Assembly (NCBI RefSeq): GCF_004214835.1
Contig: NZ_PIQJ01000001.1
Span: forward strand, 1,612,001-1,676,000
DNA from: Pseudidiomarina tainanensis
Lineage (GTDB): Bacteria > Pseudomonadota > Gammaproteobacteria > Enterobacterales > Alteromonadaceae
Direction of reading: 5' to 3'
DNA length: 64,000 bases
The notes under the pieces were generated by a model, which was not told the origin of the DNA, ran no database searches, and saw only the letters and a list, made by a program, of their open reading frames with translations. Each line of letters begins with the position of its first letter. Within the stretch, counting starts at the first letter, position 1. A program made the translations under genes and the position numbers. Shown here in pieces: positions 1 to 11,800 of the stretch.

Positions 1-61
1 CTGAACATGCGGCAACTGTTAATGCCGCGCCAATAGCAACAGCGATAAGGCTCTTGCGCAT
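1..61 (-). CDS. N-terminus of an exported protein, probably a lipoprotein (partial)
   Basis: Only the first 20 codons are inside the window; the gene runs off the left edge. They read MRKSLIAVAIG followed by AALTVAAC, a positively charged start, a hydrophobic core and a lipobox-like V-A-A-C, so the product is probably a lipoprotein anchored after signal peptidase II cleavage. The start ATG (59-61) is preceded by AGGGAG at a good distance. What the mature protein does cannot be told from this fragment. Confidence 0.6.
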   Translation of the reverse strand, partial: MRKSLIAVAIGAALTVAACS

Positions 62-173
62 AATGATTCTCCCTTGTGGTTGTATTTAACTGTACTAATG
101 TACCCCTCATAGCAACCACGCTCAAGAGCCGTTCATGGCACAATTGTAACAATTTGCCCCAATCTAACGGCTT

Positions 174-521
174 CTAGGCTACTTCTTGCACAGGAATGAG
201 CTGACTTAAACCGTATTTCGCGCGCGCTTTATCGCAATACGGGTTAGAGCCATTTTCAGAAATATTGAATTCACGACAAGGACTCGGCCGATTCGTGTAA
301 ATAGAACAACTGACCTGTTGCCCAATTTCGCCTTCTAGAGCGACACAACGCGGACTTTTTTGATTCGTGCCTTGCATGCACAATAAATGAGGATGAAATG
401 ATTCGGTTAGTTCGCTTGGAACATAGCCTTCAGGAGCGCCAGTAGCCTCTCCCCAATAAAACGACACACGATAAGACGCGCAGCAAGCCCCACACGTCAA
501 GCAGGCGTTAGCCAAACTCAT
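174..521 (-). CDS. YkgJ family cysteine-cluster protein
   Basis: A small (115 residue) cysteine-rich protein of the YkgJ/UPF0153 family, thought to bind zinc or iron; the biochemical role is not established. The family signature is visible near the N-terminus as CLTCGACC, with later cysteines in VSCSIY and SPCREF that complete the metal-binding set. I place the start at ATG 521: GGAG lies nine bases upstream, whereas the longer frame would need TTG at 536, and the GGAG overlaps that codon. It sits downstream of two tRNA-Asp genes on the same strand, 38 bp from the nearer one. Confidence 0.8.
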   Translation of the reverse strand: MSLANACLTCGACCASYRVSFYWGEATGAPEGYVPSELTESFHPHLLCMQGTNQKSPRCVALEGEIGQQVSCSIYTNRPSPCREFNISENGSNPYCDKARAKYGLSQLIPVQEVA

Positions 522-559
522 CGCACGACACTCCAAAAAGACAAGATAATCGTTTGAAA

Positions 560-636
560 TGGCGGAGCGGACGGGACTCGAACCCGCGACCCCCGGCGTG
601 ACAGGCCGGTATTCTAACCAACTGAACTACCGCTCC
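560..636 (-). tRNA. tRNA-Asp (GTC)
   Basis: A 77-nt tRNA read on the minus strand, beginning GGAGCGGTAGTTCAG and ending in an encoded CCA. The anticodon loop CTGTCAC carries GTC, aspartate. The body appears identical to the second copy at 666-742, so both are likely processed from one transcript starting at the promoter at 793-821. Confidence 0.97.
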
Positions 637-665
637 GCAGCGGTATGAAACCAATTTCAGGAAAG

Positions 666-742
666 TGGCGGAGCGGACGGGACTCGAACCCGCGACCCCC
701 GGCGTGACAGGCCGGTATTCTAACCAACTGAACTACCGCTCC
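666..742 (-). tRNA. tRNA-Asp (GTC)
   Basis: First copy in transcription order of a tandem tRNA-Asp pair, 77 nt including CCA, anticodon GTC. It is separated from its twin by 29 bp. A tRNA-Asp beside dnaQ matches aspV in E. coli. Confidence 0.97.
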
Positions 743-792
743 GCTTTCCTAATTCCGAGTTTCCCGGATGGGTCCCCCTGAATGCGGAGCGA

Positions 793-821
793 ATATTACG
801 AGCGCCGGATTCTATCGTCAA
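793..821 (-). promoter_or_regulatory. sigma-70 promoter of the tRNA-Asp pair
   Basis: On the minus strand TTGACG, a 17-bp spacer and TAATAT are followed by a GC-rich stretch (TCGCTCCGC), the discriminator type usual for stringently controlled stable RNA genes. It lies about 50 bp upstream of the first tRNA. Confidence 0.8.
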
Positions 822-886
822 CCTTTTTTTTCAACTTTTGATTCGTTTGCGTGAAAAATCATCAAAACCAGCAAAAAGTATAGATT

Positions 887-1573
887 TTATGACCAAATGT
901 GGTTTTGAATAAGCTGTAATCGAGCTTGGTGCTGTTGCTCTTCTTCTGCGGTTGCCGTAACGATTTTTAACGATGGTTTATTCTCAACACGCGTCCATCC
1001 AGTACTATGGCTACCTTGAGCATTCTTATTTTGACCGGCTAATTCAAGTTTAGTCTGCCCACCAGTCATCATGAGATAAACGTCAGCTAATAACTCAGCA
1101 TCTAGCAAAGCCCCGTGAAAGGTACGATTTGAGTTATCGATACCATAAGCGCGACATAGCGCATCAAGGTTGTTCTTTTGTCCGGGACGCTTTTCTCGAG
1201 CCAGCATCAAGGTATCGAGTATTTGGCAATAATCCGTCGTTTTACCAAATCCATTGCGGAGCAAACGAAATTCATGATCAATAAATCCGACGTCAAATGC
1301 GGCGTTGTGAATGACTAACTCTGCGCCGTCGATAAAAGCCAGAAACTCATCTGCAATCTGTGCAAACACTGGCTTATCTTCTAAAAATTCATTGGTAATG
1401 CCATGAACTTCTATTGCTTCTTGCTCTACCACACGTTGCGGATTGATATAGGCGTGGAAGGTGCGTCCGGTTAATTTTCGACGAATAACTTCAACTGCAC
1501 CGATTTCGATAATGCGGTGCCCTTGTGCGGGGTCTAAACCGGTTGTTTCTGTATCTAGTACTATTTGTCGCAT
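887..1573 (-). CDS. dnaQ: DNA polymerase III epsilon subunit (3'-5' proofreading exonuclease)
   Basis: Proofreading subunit of the replicase core. The three exonuclease motifs of the DEDDh family are complete: ExoI DTETTG (D7, E9), ExoII HNAAFDVGFIDHE (D94) and ExoIII HGALLDAE (H153, D158). At 228 residues it is slightly shorter than the E. coli protein (243); the part after about residue 175, which binds the polymerase alpha subunit, is poorly conserved as usual. It is divergent from rnhA, as in E. coli. The unusual point is that a 7-bp tandem array begins only 9 bp upstream of its ATG, so the ribosome-binding region (a weak GGAA) directly abuts the repeat. Confidence 0.95.
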   Translation of the reverse strand: MRQIVLDTETTGLDPAQGHRIIEIGAVEVIRRKLTGRTFHAYINPQRVVEQEAIEVHGITNEFLEDKPVFAQIADEFLAFIDGAELVIHNAAFDVGFIDHEFRLLRNGFGKTTDYCQILDTLMLAREKRPGQKNNLDALCRAYGIDNSNRTFHGALLDAELLADVYLMMTGGQTKLELAGQNKNAQGSHSTGWTRVENKPSLKIVTATAEEEQQHQARLQLIQNHIWS

Positions 1574-1582
1574 GAGGATTCC

Positions 1583-1680
1583 GTTATTCGTTATTCGTTA
1601 TTCGTTATTCGTTATTCGTTATTCGTTATTCGTTATTCGTTATTCGTTATTCGTTATTCGTTATTCGTTATTCGTTATTA
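1583..1680. repeat. tandem heptamer array (GTTATTC, about 14 copies)
   Basis: Thirteen exact head-to-tail copies of GTTATTC (1583-1673) and a fourteenth incomplete one. The array lies between the divergent dnaQ and rnhA genes, starting 9 bp upstream of the dnaQ start. A shorter, degenerate array in the opposite orientation follows at 1771-1805. Seven is not a multiple of three, and the array shows no codon structure. Confidence 0.97.
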
Positions 1681-1763
1681 GTGTGCTTGTTTTCGTGTGA
1701 TGGGACAAGTAAATACATTTAAATTTATCTAACGCACATTGTCTTGTTTATCTGCTAGACTCG

Positions 1764-1805
1764 GTTGTTCAAATAACCAGTAACAAATAACTAAAAACGA
1801 GTAAC
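1764..1805. repeat. degenerate inverted heptamer array upstream of rnhA
   Basis: After one GTTGTTC (1764-1770), five heptamers follow in exact 7-base phase: AAATAAC, CAGTAAC, AAATAAC, TAAAAAC, GAGTAAC. These are diverged copies of GAATAAC, the reverse complement of the GTTATTC unit on the other side of an 84-bp spacer (1680-1763). The array ends 6 bp before the rnhA ATG. Confidence 0.75.
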
Positions 1806-1811
1806 GCTTTC

Positions 1812-2282
1812 ATGTCTAAAAAGGTGCATATCTATACTGATGGCTCATGCCTTGGTAACCCAGGGCCAGGTGGCTATGGTATTGTTATCGAATACGGTGA
1901 ACATAAAAAAGAGCTCTCAGCTGGTTATAAATTGACAACGAATAACCGTATGGAAATGCTTGCCGCTATCAAAGCTTTAGAAGCACTTAAACGACCGTGT
2001 GATATCATCTTAACAACCGACAGTCAGTATCTGCGTCAGGGCATTCAATCGTGGATTCACAACTGGAAAAAGAACGGTTGGCGTACGTCGGCAAAAAAGC
2101 CGGTAAAAAATGCAGATTTATGGCAAGCGCTCGACACTGCAGTACAGCGCCACACGATTCGTTGGGACTGGGTTAAGGGCCATAATGGCCACCCGCAAAA
2201 TGAGCGTTGTGACGAATTGGCCCGTGCCGCCGCAGAAAGTTCGAAACTGCAGGACGACACGGGTTTTAATCCCAGTAGCTAA
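1812..2282 (+). CDS. rnhA: Ribonuclease HI
   Basis: Cleaves the RNA strand of RNA-DNA hybrids, removing R-loops and primers. All four carboxylates of the active site are at the E. coli positions: D10 in [12 protein letters not shown]48 in NNRMEML, D70 in LTTDSQY and D134 in ERCDELA, with H124 also present. The length of 156 residues is typical. It is divergent from dnaQ and ends base-to-base against the convergent rhodanese gene (stop at 2282, neighbour's stop at 2283). The last bases before the start belong to the degenerate heptamer array, so its translation signal is unusual, with no clear Shine-Dalgarno sequence. Confidence 0.96.
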   Translation: MSKKVHIYTDGSCLGNPGPGGYGIVIEYGEHKKELSAGYKLTTNNRMEMLAAIKALEALKRPCDIILTTDSQYLRQGIQSWIHNWKKNGWRTSAKKPVKNADLWQALDTAVQRHTIRWDWVKGHNGHPQNERCDELARAAAESSKLQDDTGFNPSS

Positions 2283-2684
2283 TTACTCACCTGCTACCTG
2301 TGGATATTTCGCTTCTTCCCACGCCTGCATGCCACCGGCGACGGAAATAACTTTCGCTTGTTCAAATCCCATGCGAACGAGTGATTCTGCAGCTAAAGCA
2401 GAGCGTCCGCCTGAGCGACAGATTAAATAAAGTGGCTCTGCCGCAATGCGCTGCAATGCATCATCATAGCCAGCGACCGCTGGGTGCTGATTTATTTGCA
2501 TTTCCAATACACCTCGCGGCATGTTGACTGCTTGGCGGATATGACCTGCGGCAAATTCACCCGGTTCACGCACATCGATGACGCGCGCGCCTTCAGCAAT
2601 TTTCTGTTGTAACTCGTGAACATCAATTTCAGACACGTTTGAGCGCGCCTGAGCACATAATTCCTGTGAACTTAACATCAACAA
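2283..2684 (-). CDS. Rhodanese-like domain protein
   Basis: A single-domain rhodanese of 133 residues, cytoplasmic (no signal peptide). The active-site loop is CRSGGRS with the catalytic cysteine at about residue 89, preceded by the family strand VIDVREPGEFAAGHI. Such proteins carry persulfide sulfur, but the acceptor cannot be inferred. The gene sits between the YafS-type methyltransferase and rnhA, a place where E. coli has no such gene. It directly abuts rnhA in convergent orientation. Confidence 0.85.
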   Translation of the reverse strand: MLMLSSQELCAQARSNVSEIDVHELQQKIAEGARVIDVREPGEFAAGHIRQAVNMPRGVLEMQINQHPAVAGYDDALQRIAAEPLYLICRSGGRSALAAESLVRMGFEQAKVISVAGGMQAWEEAKYPQVAGE

Positions 2685-2707
2685 CTCCTATTTAGTTCTT
2701 AATCAGA

Positions 2708-3433
2708 TTATTTCACTCGATTTGCCACCGGTAATGCATTAACACGAGGTTTTGCTCGCTGTTTATGCCGCACTACCGTCAGCGGAAACTCTCGTTTTCT
2801 AGCGACGATGTAATACATTGACCCAACTTGCGGAAGGTATCTTGCAATGTGACCCAAACCGACACTTGGTGAGTTTGTTTTCGCAAACATCATCGTTGGT
2901 GCAACATAACCGCTATCAATAATTTCAAAATTTAACAGAGCTAGCCAATCATTAATACGTGCTTTGCTAAAATAACGCCCACGCCATGGTGCTTTTTTTG
3001 TATTACTTGGCCAAAAACCGGTCAAAACCGCTGGGCTAAACGGATTAAAGCTCGCCAAAATTAAATGACCGTCAGCAATCAGACTGCGACTCAGCTCTCG
3101 TAATACTTGGTGTGGATCTCGCTCAAATTCAAGCTGGCCGATCATCATAACAGCATCGAGTACACCTTCGGCAAATGGCCAATATTCTAGATCGGTTTGA
3201 ATATCAGCCCCTGCAGTAAGCGCCGCAGAAAACTCATGTTGTACTCTTAAATCTGGCAGTTCCAACGCCTTCGCAAGCTGTCCAACCCGGGCAAAGTGAT
3301 AGCCAAAAACTTTTGCACAACTCGGTGCCAACGCCTTACTTAACTCTGCTTGGAGCCATTCGCCATGAGGCAGCTGTGACCAGCTTGTTGGTGCAGGTGT
3401 CGACGTTATTCGACGCGCTGGCATTAACATCAT
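2708..3433 (-). CDS. Class I SAM-dependent methyltransferase (YafS-type)
   Basis: A 241-residue methyltransferase of the Methyltransf_11 type. After an N-terminal region rich in aromatic residues, the segment ADIQTDLEYWPFAEGVLDAV followed by MMIGQLEF is the usual acidic-loop and motif IV pattern, although the glycine-rich SAM loop is degenerate. Its place between gloB and rnhA is that of E. coli yafS, whose substrate is unknown. The start at 3433 has AGGGGG six bases upstream; three ATGs lie within the first four codons. It is divergent from gloB with only 65 bp between the starts, so the promoters overlap. Confidence 0.75.
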   Translation of the reverse strand: MMLMPARRITSTPAPTSWSQLPHGEWLQAELSKALAPSCAKVFGYHFARVGQLAKALELPDLRVQHEFSAALTAGADIQTDLEYWPFAEGVLDAVMMIGQLEFERDPHQVLRELSRSLIADGHLILASFNPFSPAVLTGFWPSNTKKAPWRGRYFSKARINDWLALLNFEIIDSGYVAPTMMFAKTNSPSVGLGHIARYLPQVGSMYYIVARKREFPLTVVRHKQRAKPRVNALPVANRVK

Positions 3434-3498
3434 TGCTTGCCCCCTTTATAATCTGCGCCTATAAAGTGTTTATATTCATTAATTCATTAGGTGATTAC

Positions 3499-4212
3499 AT
3501 GCATATCGCTGCGATTCCTGCATTTGATGATAACTATATTTGGGCCATTCAGCCATATGCTGGCTCGGATGCAATTATTGTCGATCCCGGCGAAGCAGAA
3601 CCTGTTCGCGATTGGTTACGCGGTCATGATGTCGGTATTATGGCGTTTTTTATTACCCATCATCACTGGGACCACACCAACGGCTTGGTCGATTTATTAA
3701 AAGATTATGACGTTCCGGTTTATGGCCCTCGTGGCGGACATATTCAGGGCGTGAGTCGCCCACTCGAACACCTTGAACGCTTTTCAGTTGATGGCGATGA
3801 CCGTGAATACACCGTTTTCTGTACACCAGGGCACACCCTCGATCATATTTGTTTTTATACTCCAGGCCACGTTTTCGTGGGTGATACATTATTTTCTGCT
3901 GGCTGTGGCCGAATGTTCGAAGGTAAGCCTGAACAGTTTCACAAATCTTTACAGTGCTTAGCTGAACTACCTGACGCTACCAACGTCTATTGTGCTCATG
4001 AGTATACTGCAGCAAACCTTGAGTTTGCGTTGGCGGCCGAACCTAATAATCAGGAAATTCGCCGGTATAGTGAACAAGTGAAAGCGCTGCGTGAACATGG
4101 GTTAAAAACGTTACCCAGCACGATCGGCTTCGAAAAACAAATTAATCCGTTTTTGCGGGCACCAACGGTTGCAGAGTTCGCTCGACTGCGACAGTGGAAA
4201 GACCAGTTCTAA
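3499..4212 (+). CDS. gloB: Hydroxyacylglutathione hydrolase (glyoxalase II)
   Basis: Second enzyme of the glyoxalase pathway: hydrolyses S-lactoylglutathione to lactate and glutathione. It is a metallo-beta-lactamase-fold protein with the binuclear metal motif THHHWDHT at residues 53-60 and further ligands at H112 (PGHTLDH), D129 (VGDTLF) and H167 (CAHEYT). Length 237, slightly below the usual 250. The start at ATG 3499 has AGGTG upstream and is the start expected for the family (MHIAAIPAFDDNYIW); a longer in-frame extension to 3313 lies antisense to the methyltransferase and is not credible. Followed by mltD, as in E. coli. Confidence 0.95.
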   Translation: MHIAAIPAFDDNYIWAIQPYAGSDAIIVDPGEAEPVRDWLRGHDVGIMAFFITHHHWDHTNGLVDLLKDYDVPVYGPRGGHIQGVSRPLEHLERFSVDGDDREYTVFCTPGHTLDHICFYTPGHVFVGDTLFSAGCGRMFEGKPEQFHKSLQCLAELPDATNVYCAHEYTAANLEFALAAEPNNQEIRRYSEQVKALREHGLKTLPSTIGFEKQINPFLRAPTVAEFARLRQWKDQF

Positions 4213-4245
4213 TCCCGTAAACTGCCAGCAATTTAGAGTTTTGGA

Positions 4246-5862
4246 ATGATGTACATGAAAAAATGGTTAGCTATCGCAATATCTTCAAGCATCCTTAGTG
4301 GCTGCTCTACTCTGCCGTGGCAAGATCAACCTGCAGACGCCAGTACGACCGTGCAAACGGTTCCAGAAGAGCCTATTGCGGCGCCAATAAATGATGTTGA
4401 AAAAGAAGCAGAAACATCTGAATTGGAAGTCAGTACCGTTACCGAGGTCGAGCTTACACCACAAGAAGAAGCTGATTTATGGCTTCGTATTAAACGACAA
4501 CTCACCATGGAAGCTCCTGAAGTACCGCGCTTAGTCAGCCAGCGTAACTGGTACCTCAATAACCCGACCTACATGGAGCGGGTTGCAAAACGCGCACAAC
4601 CCTTCATGTACTTAATTGTTGATGAAATAGAACGCCGTAATATGCCGCTCGAATTAGCATTATTGCCAATTGTCGAGAGTGCATTCGATCCATTTGCTTA
4701 TTCTCATGGTCGAGCCGCTGGCGTATGGCAATTTATACCGGGTACCGCTCGCCACTATGGTTTAGAGATCAATTGGTGGTACGACGGCCGTCGCGATGTT
4801 TACGCAGCAACACATGCGGCTTTGGATTACTTAGATGCGTTACAAAAGCGCTTTGATGGCGATTGGCTACATGCTCTTGCAGCATATAACTCAGGCGAAG
4901 GGCGTGTCGCTAATGCCATTCGGAAAAATAAGCGCGCCGGTAAACCAACCGATTTTTGGTCTCTCGATTTACCCCGTGAGACACGCGCTTATGTACCCAA
5001 ACTATTGGCGCTAGCTGATATTTTGAAGAACTACGACGATTATGCTCAGCACTGGCTGCCTATCGATAACACGCCTTACTTAGCGATTGTCGAAGCGCAA
5101 AGCCAAATCGATCTGGCGAAAGCTGCGGAAATGGCAGAACTCGATTTAGATACGCTGCACCATTACAACTCAGCCTATAACCGTTGGGCAACCGACCCAG
5201 TTGGCCCTCACCGACTGCTGTTACCGATTGAACATGCTGAAAAGCTTCAAGCATGGTTGGCTACTGCAGACAGCAAAGAGCTGGTGCAGTGGACACGCCA
5301 TAAGGTGAAGTCAGGTGAGAGTTTGTTGGTTATTGCGAAGCAATACCACACTACAGCGAAAGCGATTCAGCAGGCGAATAACATTTCAGGGCATATTATT
5401 CGCGCTGGCGAACATTTGTTAGTTCCGGTGGCCACACGTGATCTTGATGACTACAGTTTATCAGCCGAGCAGCGTTTGGTTAGTAAACAATCTGAATCAC
5501 GCGGAGCTTACAAAGTAGAGCACGAAGTTGTACGTGGCGACACTTTGTGGGATATCAGTCGCGAGTACAATGTTAATTTGCGCAAGCTAGCAAGCTGGAA
5601 TGGTATGGCACCAACCGACCCCTTACGCCCCGGCAAAACACTAGTCGTTTGGTTGCCTCAATCGGAAAAACCGGCTGGTGTGGTGCGTAGTCTCAACTAT
5701 AAAGTCCGCTCGGGAGACTCACTCGCCCGTATTGCTTCTCGGTTTAATGTCACCATTACTGATATTGAAAAATGGAATCAAATTAGCCGCAGCAATTACT
5801 TGCAACCGGGTCAGCAACTGAAACTGTATGTTGACGTAACCCGGTTGAATACCCAATCTTAA
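4246..5862 (+). CDS. mltD: Membrane-bound lytic murein transglycosylase D
   Basis: Outer-membrane lipoprotein that cleaves peptidoglycan glycan strands to 1,6-anhydro ends. Signal peptide with lipobox L-S-G-C (C20), an acidic linker, then the transglycosylase domain (about 105-260) with the catalytic glutamate in PIVESAFDP (E144) and the family sequences GVWQFIP and AAYNSGEGRV. Three LysM repeats follow at about 352-394, 426-470 and 485-529, which bind glycan. At 538 residues it has one more LysM than the two of the E. coli protein. Translation may start at the fourth codon (MKKWLAIA). Its terminator seems to lie inside the convergent ligA gene. Confidence 0.93.
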   Translation: MMYMKKWLAIAISSSILSGCSTLPWQDQPADASTTVQTVPEEPIAAPINDVEKEAETSELEVSTVTEVELTPQEEADLWLRIKRQLTMEAPEVPRLVSQRNWYLNNPTYMERVAKRAQPFMYLIVDEIERRNMPLELALLPIVESAFDPFAYSHGRAAGVWQFIPGTARHYGLEINWWYDGRRDVYAATHAALDYLDALQKRFDGDWLHALAAYNSGEGRVANAIRKNKRAGKPTDFWSLDLPRETRAYVPKLLALADILKNYDDYAQHWLPIDNTPYLAIVEAQSQIDLAKAAEMAELDLDTLHHYNSAYNRWATDPVGPHRLLLPIEHAEKLQAWLATADSKELVQWTRHKVKSGESLLVIAKQYHTTAKAIQQANNISGHIIRAGEHLLVPVATRDLDDYSLSAEQRLVSKQSESRGAYKVEHEVVRGDTLWDISREYNVNLRKLASWNGMAPTDPLRPGKTLVVWLPQSEKPAGVVRSLNYKVRSGDSLARIASRFNVTITDIEKWNQISRSNYLQPGQQLKLYVDVTRLNTQS

Positions 5863-5865
5863 GAG

Positions 5866-8846
<2,981 letters not shown>

Positions 8847-8879
8847 AACATGCTACTCACTTGATCATTCGTTTTTATA

Positions 8880-11800
8880 TTAGGACGCTTCGGTGAGCGC
8901 CACGGCTTCGTCAATATCCACTGCGACTAGCCGCGATACGCCGGCTTCTTGCATGGTAACCCCAGCCAAATGGGATGCCATTTCCATCGCCACTTTATTA
9001 TGACTGATATAAATAAATTGAACCGTTGCGGACATTTCTTCGACAAGTCGGCAAAAGCGCCCAACGTTCGCATCATCCAGCGGTGCATCAACTTCATCGA
9101 GTAAGCAGAATGGCGCCGGATTTAAACGGAAAATTGCAAAAACCAATGATAAAGCCGTTAGCGCTTTTTCACCACCAGAAAGCAAATGAATTGTGCTGTT
9201 TTTCTTACCAGGTGGCCGCGCCATGATAGTTACGCCGGTTTCCAACAAATCATCATCAGTTAGTTCAAGATAAGCGCTACCGCCACCGAATACTTTTGGA
9301 AATAGTTCCTGCAATCCACTGTTCACTGCATCATAGGTGGCACGAAAACGCTGACGGGTCTCTTTATCAATTTTTCGAATTGCCGTTTCTAGTGTTTCTA
9401 ACGACGAAGACAGATCTTCGTGTTGCTGGTCCAAATATTCTTTACGTTCCGCTAATACTTCAGCTTCTTCGATGGCCGCTAGGTTGATTGCACCTAAGCG
9501 CTGAATCGCGTTTTGTAAGCGCTCAAGTTCTGCTTGCCAAGCTTTTTCATTCGCCTGTTCAGATAACTGCTCAAGAACTGGTTTTAGTGGCTGTTGCATT
9601 TCTTGCAGCACCGCTAAAACATTGCGTGTTCGTTCTTGCAGCGCAGCTAGTTCCATTTGGCTACTTTGCAGTTTTACCCGCACTTTCTCTATGTGGCCTT
9701 GCACCCCCTGAGCACCCGAACTAATTTCTCGAATTTGGGCCTCTTGCTCGCTTAATCGATTCGCCCACTCACGACGCTGTTCGTCGACTTTTTCACGGCT
9801 CTGGATCAATTCTTCAAGTTGTAGAGCTAATATCTCTAATTGCTCATGGCTATCTTCGTCTGGTTGCTCCAATAAAGATAGCTGTTCCTGCGCTTGTTGC
9901 TTCTGTGACTCAATCCGACTCATTAGGGTTTGCAAGTGCTGTCGTTGTGAATCCGTTTGCTGTATTTGCAAAACAAGCTGTTGGTGGTTTTTTTGTATAC
10001 CACTCAGAGCACTTTGCGCCTGTTGACGTGATTCTTGCAATTTCACCCGCCGTTCTTGCCAATCATCATCCTGCCGCTGCTGGCCTTGTTCAAGCAATAC
10101 ATCAGCTTGTTCAATGAGTTCTTGGCGTTCAATTTGAAGCATTTCCAACTGCTGATTCGTCGCAGCGTTCTGCTCGTCAAGGAGCTGTAACTTAGTAGTC
10201 AACGAATCTCGCTGTTGAGTCTGCCATTGCAGCTTCTCCGACAAGCTCAGGTACTGCGCTTGCATTTCACTTAGATGCTCGCGTTGTTGTTCACGCAGTT
10301 GTTGAAGATCCACAGCGACTGACTTCTGCTCAACCAATTTTTCATTGACTTCGGTAAGCTGCCGTTCGAGCTCCTGCAACTCTTTGGTAACGTTTTGTAA
10401 TTCTTGTTGTTGCGCAATCTGGCTATCTTCGGCTGCCACTTGCGGTGCTCGATAGCCCGCTCTTGACCACAGTTGTCCAGCTGAGTTAAGGACAACGGAT
10501 TCCGCGCTAGGTTCGTCACCACACTTAATATCATTCAGCAACGACCACTGACGCAAAGGTCCGGAAACAGCTTCGGCTAAACTGTTAGAGGCAACAGATT
10601 GTTCCCTTAGCACGACGATTCGCGCACCCAAGTGTTCCGGCCAGTGTTTTGGGCGCTCTTGCAAAACCCAAGCATCCAGCCAGTCAGTAACAATTTGCTC
10701 TGCCGCAAATTGCCATGTCGTATTCACTTGCAGCAAGTCACGAACTTGACCGAGCGGTTCAATACCCTGCTCTAGTAACCATTCTCGTACAGCGACCGGC
10801 CAACTTTCAGCTTGCGCGGCTTGCAACAGATGCTCCAGTGAACTTTTCCGGCCCAACAGTTGCTGCTGCATACTTTGCTGCTGTTCTCGTTGAGCGTGAA
10901 GTTGCTCTAGCATCGACGAATTAGTGACTATATTTGCATCGGTAACACTAAGTTGTTCTTTTAATTGCTCGCGGGTGGCTGATAATTCATCAATTTGCTG
11001 CTGTAACTCTGGATTAGTAATCTCATTCAATTGCTGCTTAAGCTCGACAACTTCTTTGCCGTTTCTTTGCAACTCTTCATGCTGCCGCTGAAGTTGATGC
11101 TCAATGCGCTGCTGTTGCAATTGCACTTGCTGCTGCGATTCACGGTGTCTTTGCAGTTCATCAAGATGACGTTGGTAATCATCCTGCCATTGCAACCAGG
11201 CATGCTCTTCCGTCTCAAGTCGCTGTTCTGCTTCTTGGAGTTGCTGCTCAGCTAATTCAAACTCTGGTGCCAGCATTTCTCTTTGCTGTTCAAGTTCCTG
11301 CCACTGTGCTTTGTCATCTTCTAGCGTTTGTTCAAATTGCCCAATCTCCGCCTGTAATTGGTGGCGACGCTGTTCACGTTGTTGTTGTTGCTGACGCAAC
11401 CCTTGTAGCTCATGTTCATGGCGGGTAATGTCATTGCCCAACTGATAAAACTGCTGCTGAATCTCATCCAGCTTTTGCTTCGTCTCTTCCGCTTGTTCGC
11501 GCAACTCAAGAGTTCCGCGCTCACTACCACGTTGCTCGGCGAGCCAACGCTCAAGCTCGGTTTCCTGCTCTCGAATCGTCGTGCGAATTTGTTCTGCTTG
11601 TTGCTCTTGCGCTAACCAACGTAATGCCTGCAATTCGGCTTTGTATTTGCGCTCTTGAGATTTCAAATCCTTGTAGCGCCTTGCCGCTGCAGCCTGGCGT
11701 TGCAGTTTGTCCAACTGACTACCTAACTCGTCACGAACATCGTTTAACCGATCGAGATTGTCGCGGGTATGTTGCATACGGTTTTCAGTCTCGCGGCGCC

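Noticed and set aside
560-742. The two tRNA-Asp copies as an integration duplicate (attL/attR)
   Set aside because: Both are full-length with the same orientation 29 bp apart and share a promoter; a simple gene duplication explains it.
1583-1680. CRISPR-like look of the regular repeat
   Set aside because: Units are 7 bp and contiguous, with no spacers and no cas genes.
1461-1700. 79-residue plus-strand frame with repeated FVIRYSL units
   Set aside because: It is only the translation of the 7-bp repeat array in three-frame rotation and runs antisense into dnaQ; no ribosome site.
3313-3498. 62-codon N-terminal extension of gloB
   Set aside because: Antisense to the methyltransferase start, no homology to glyoxalase II, and a good start with a ribosome site exists at 3499.
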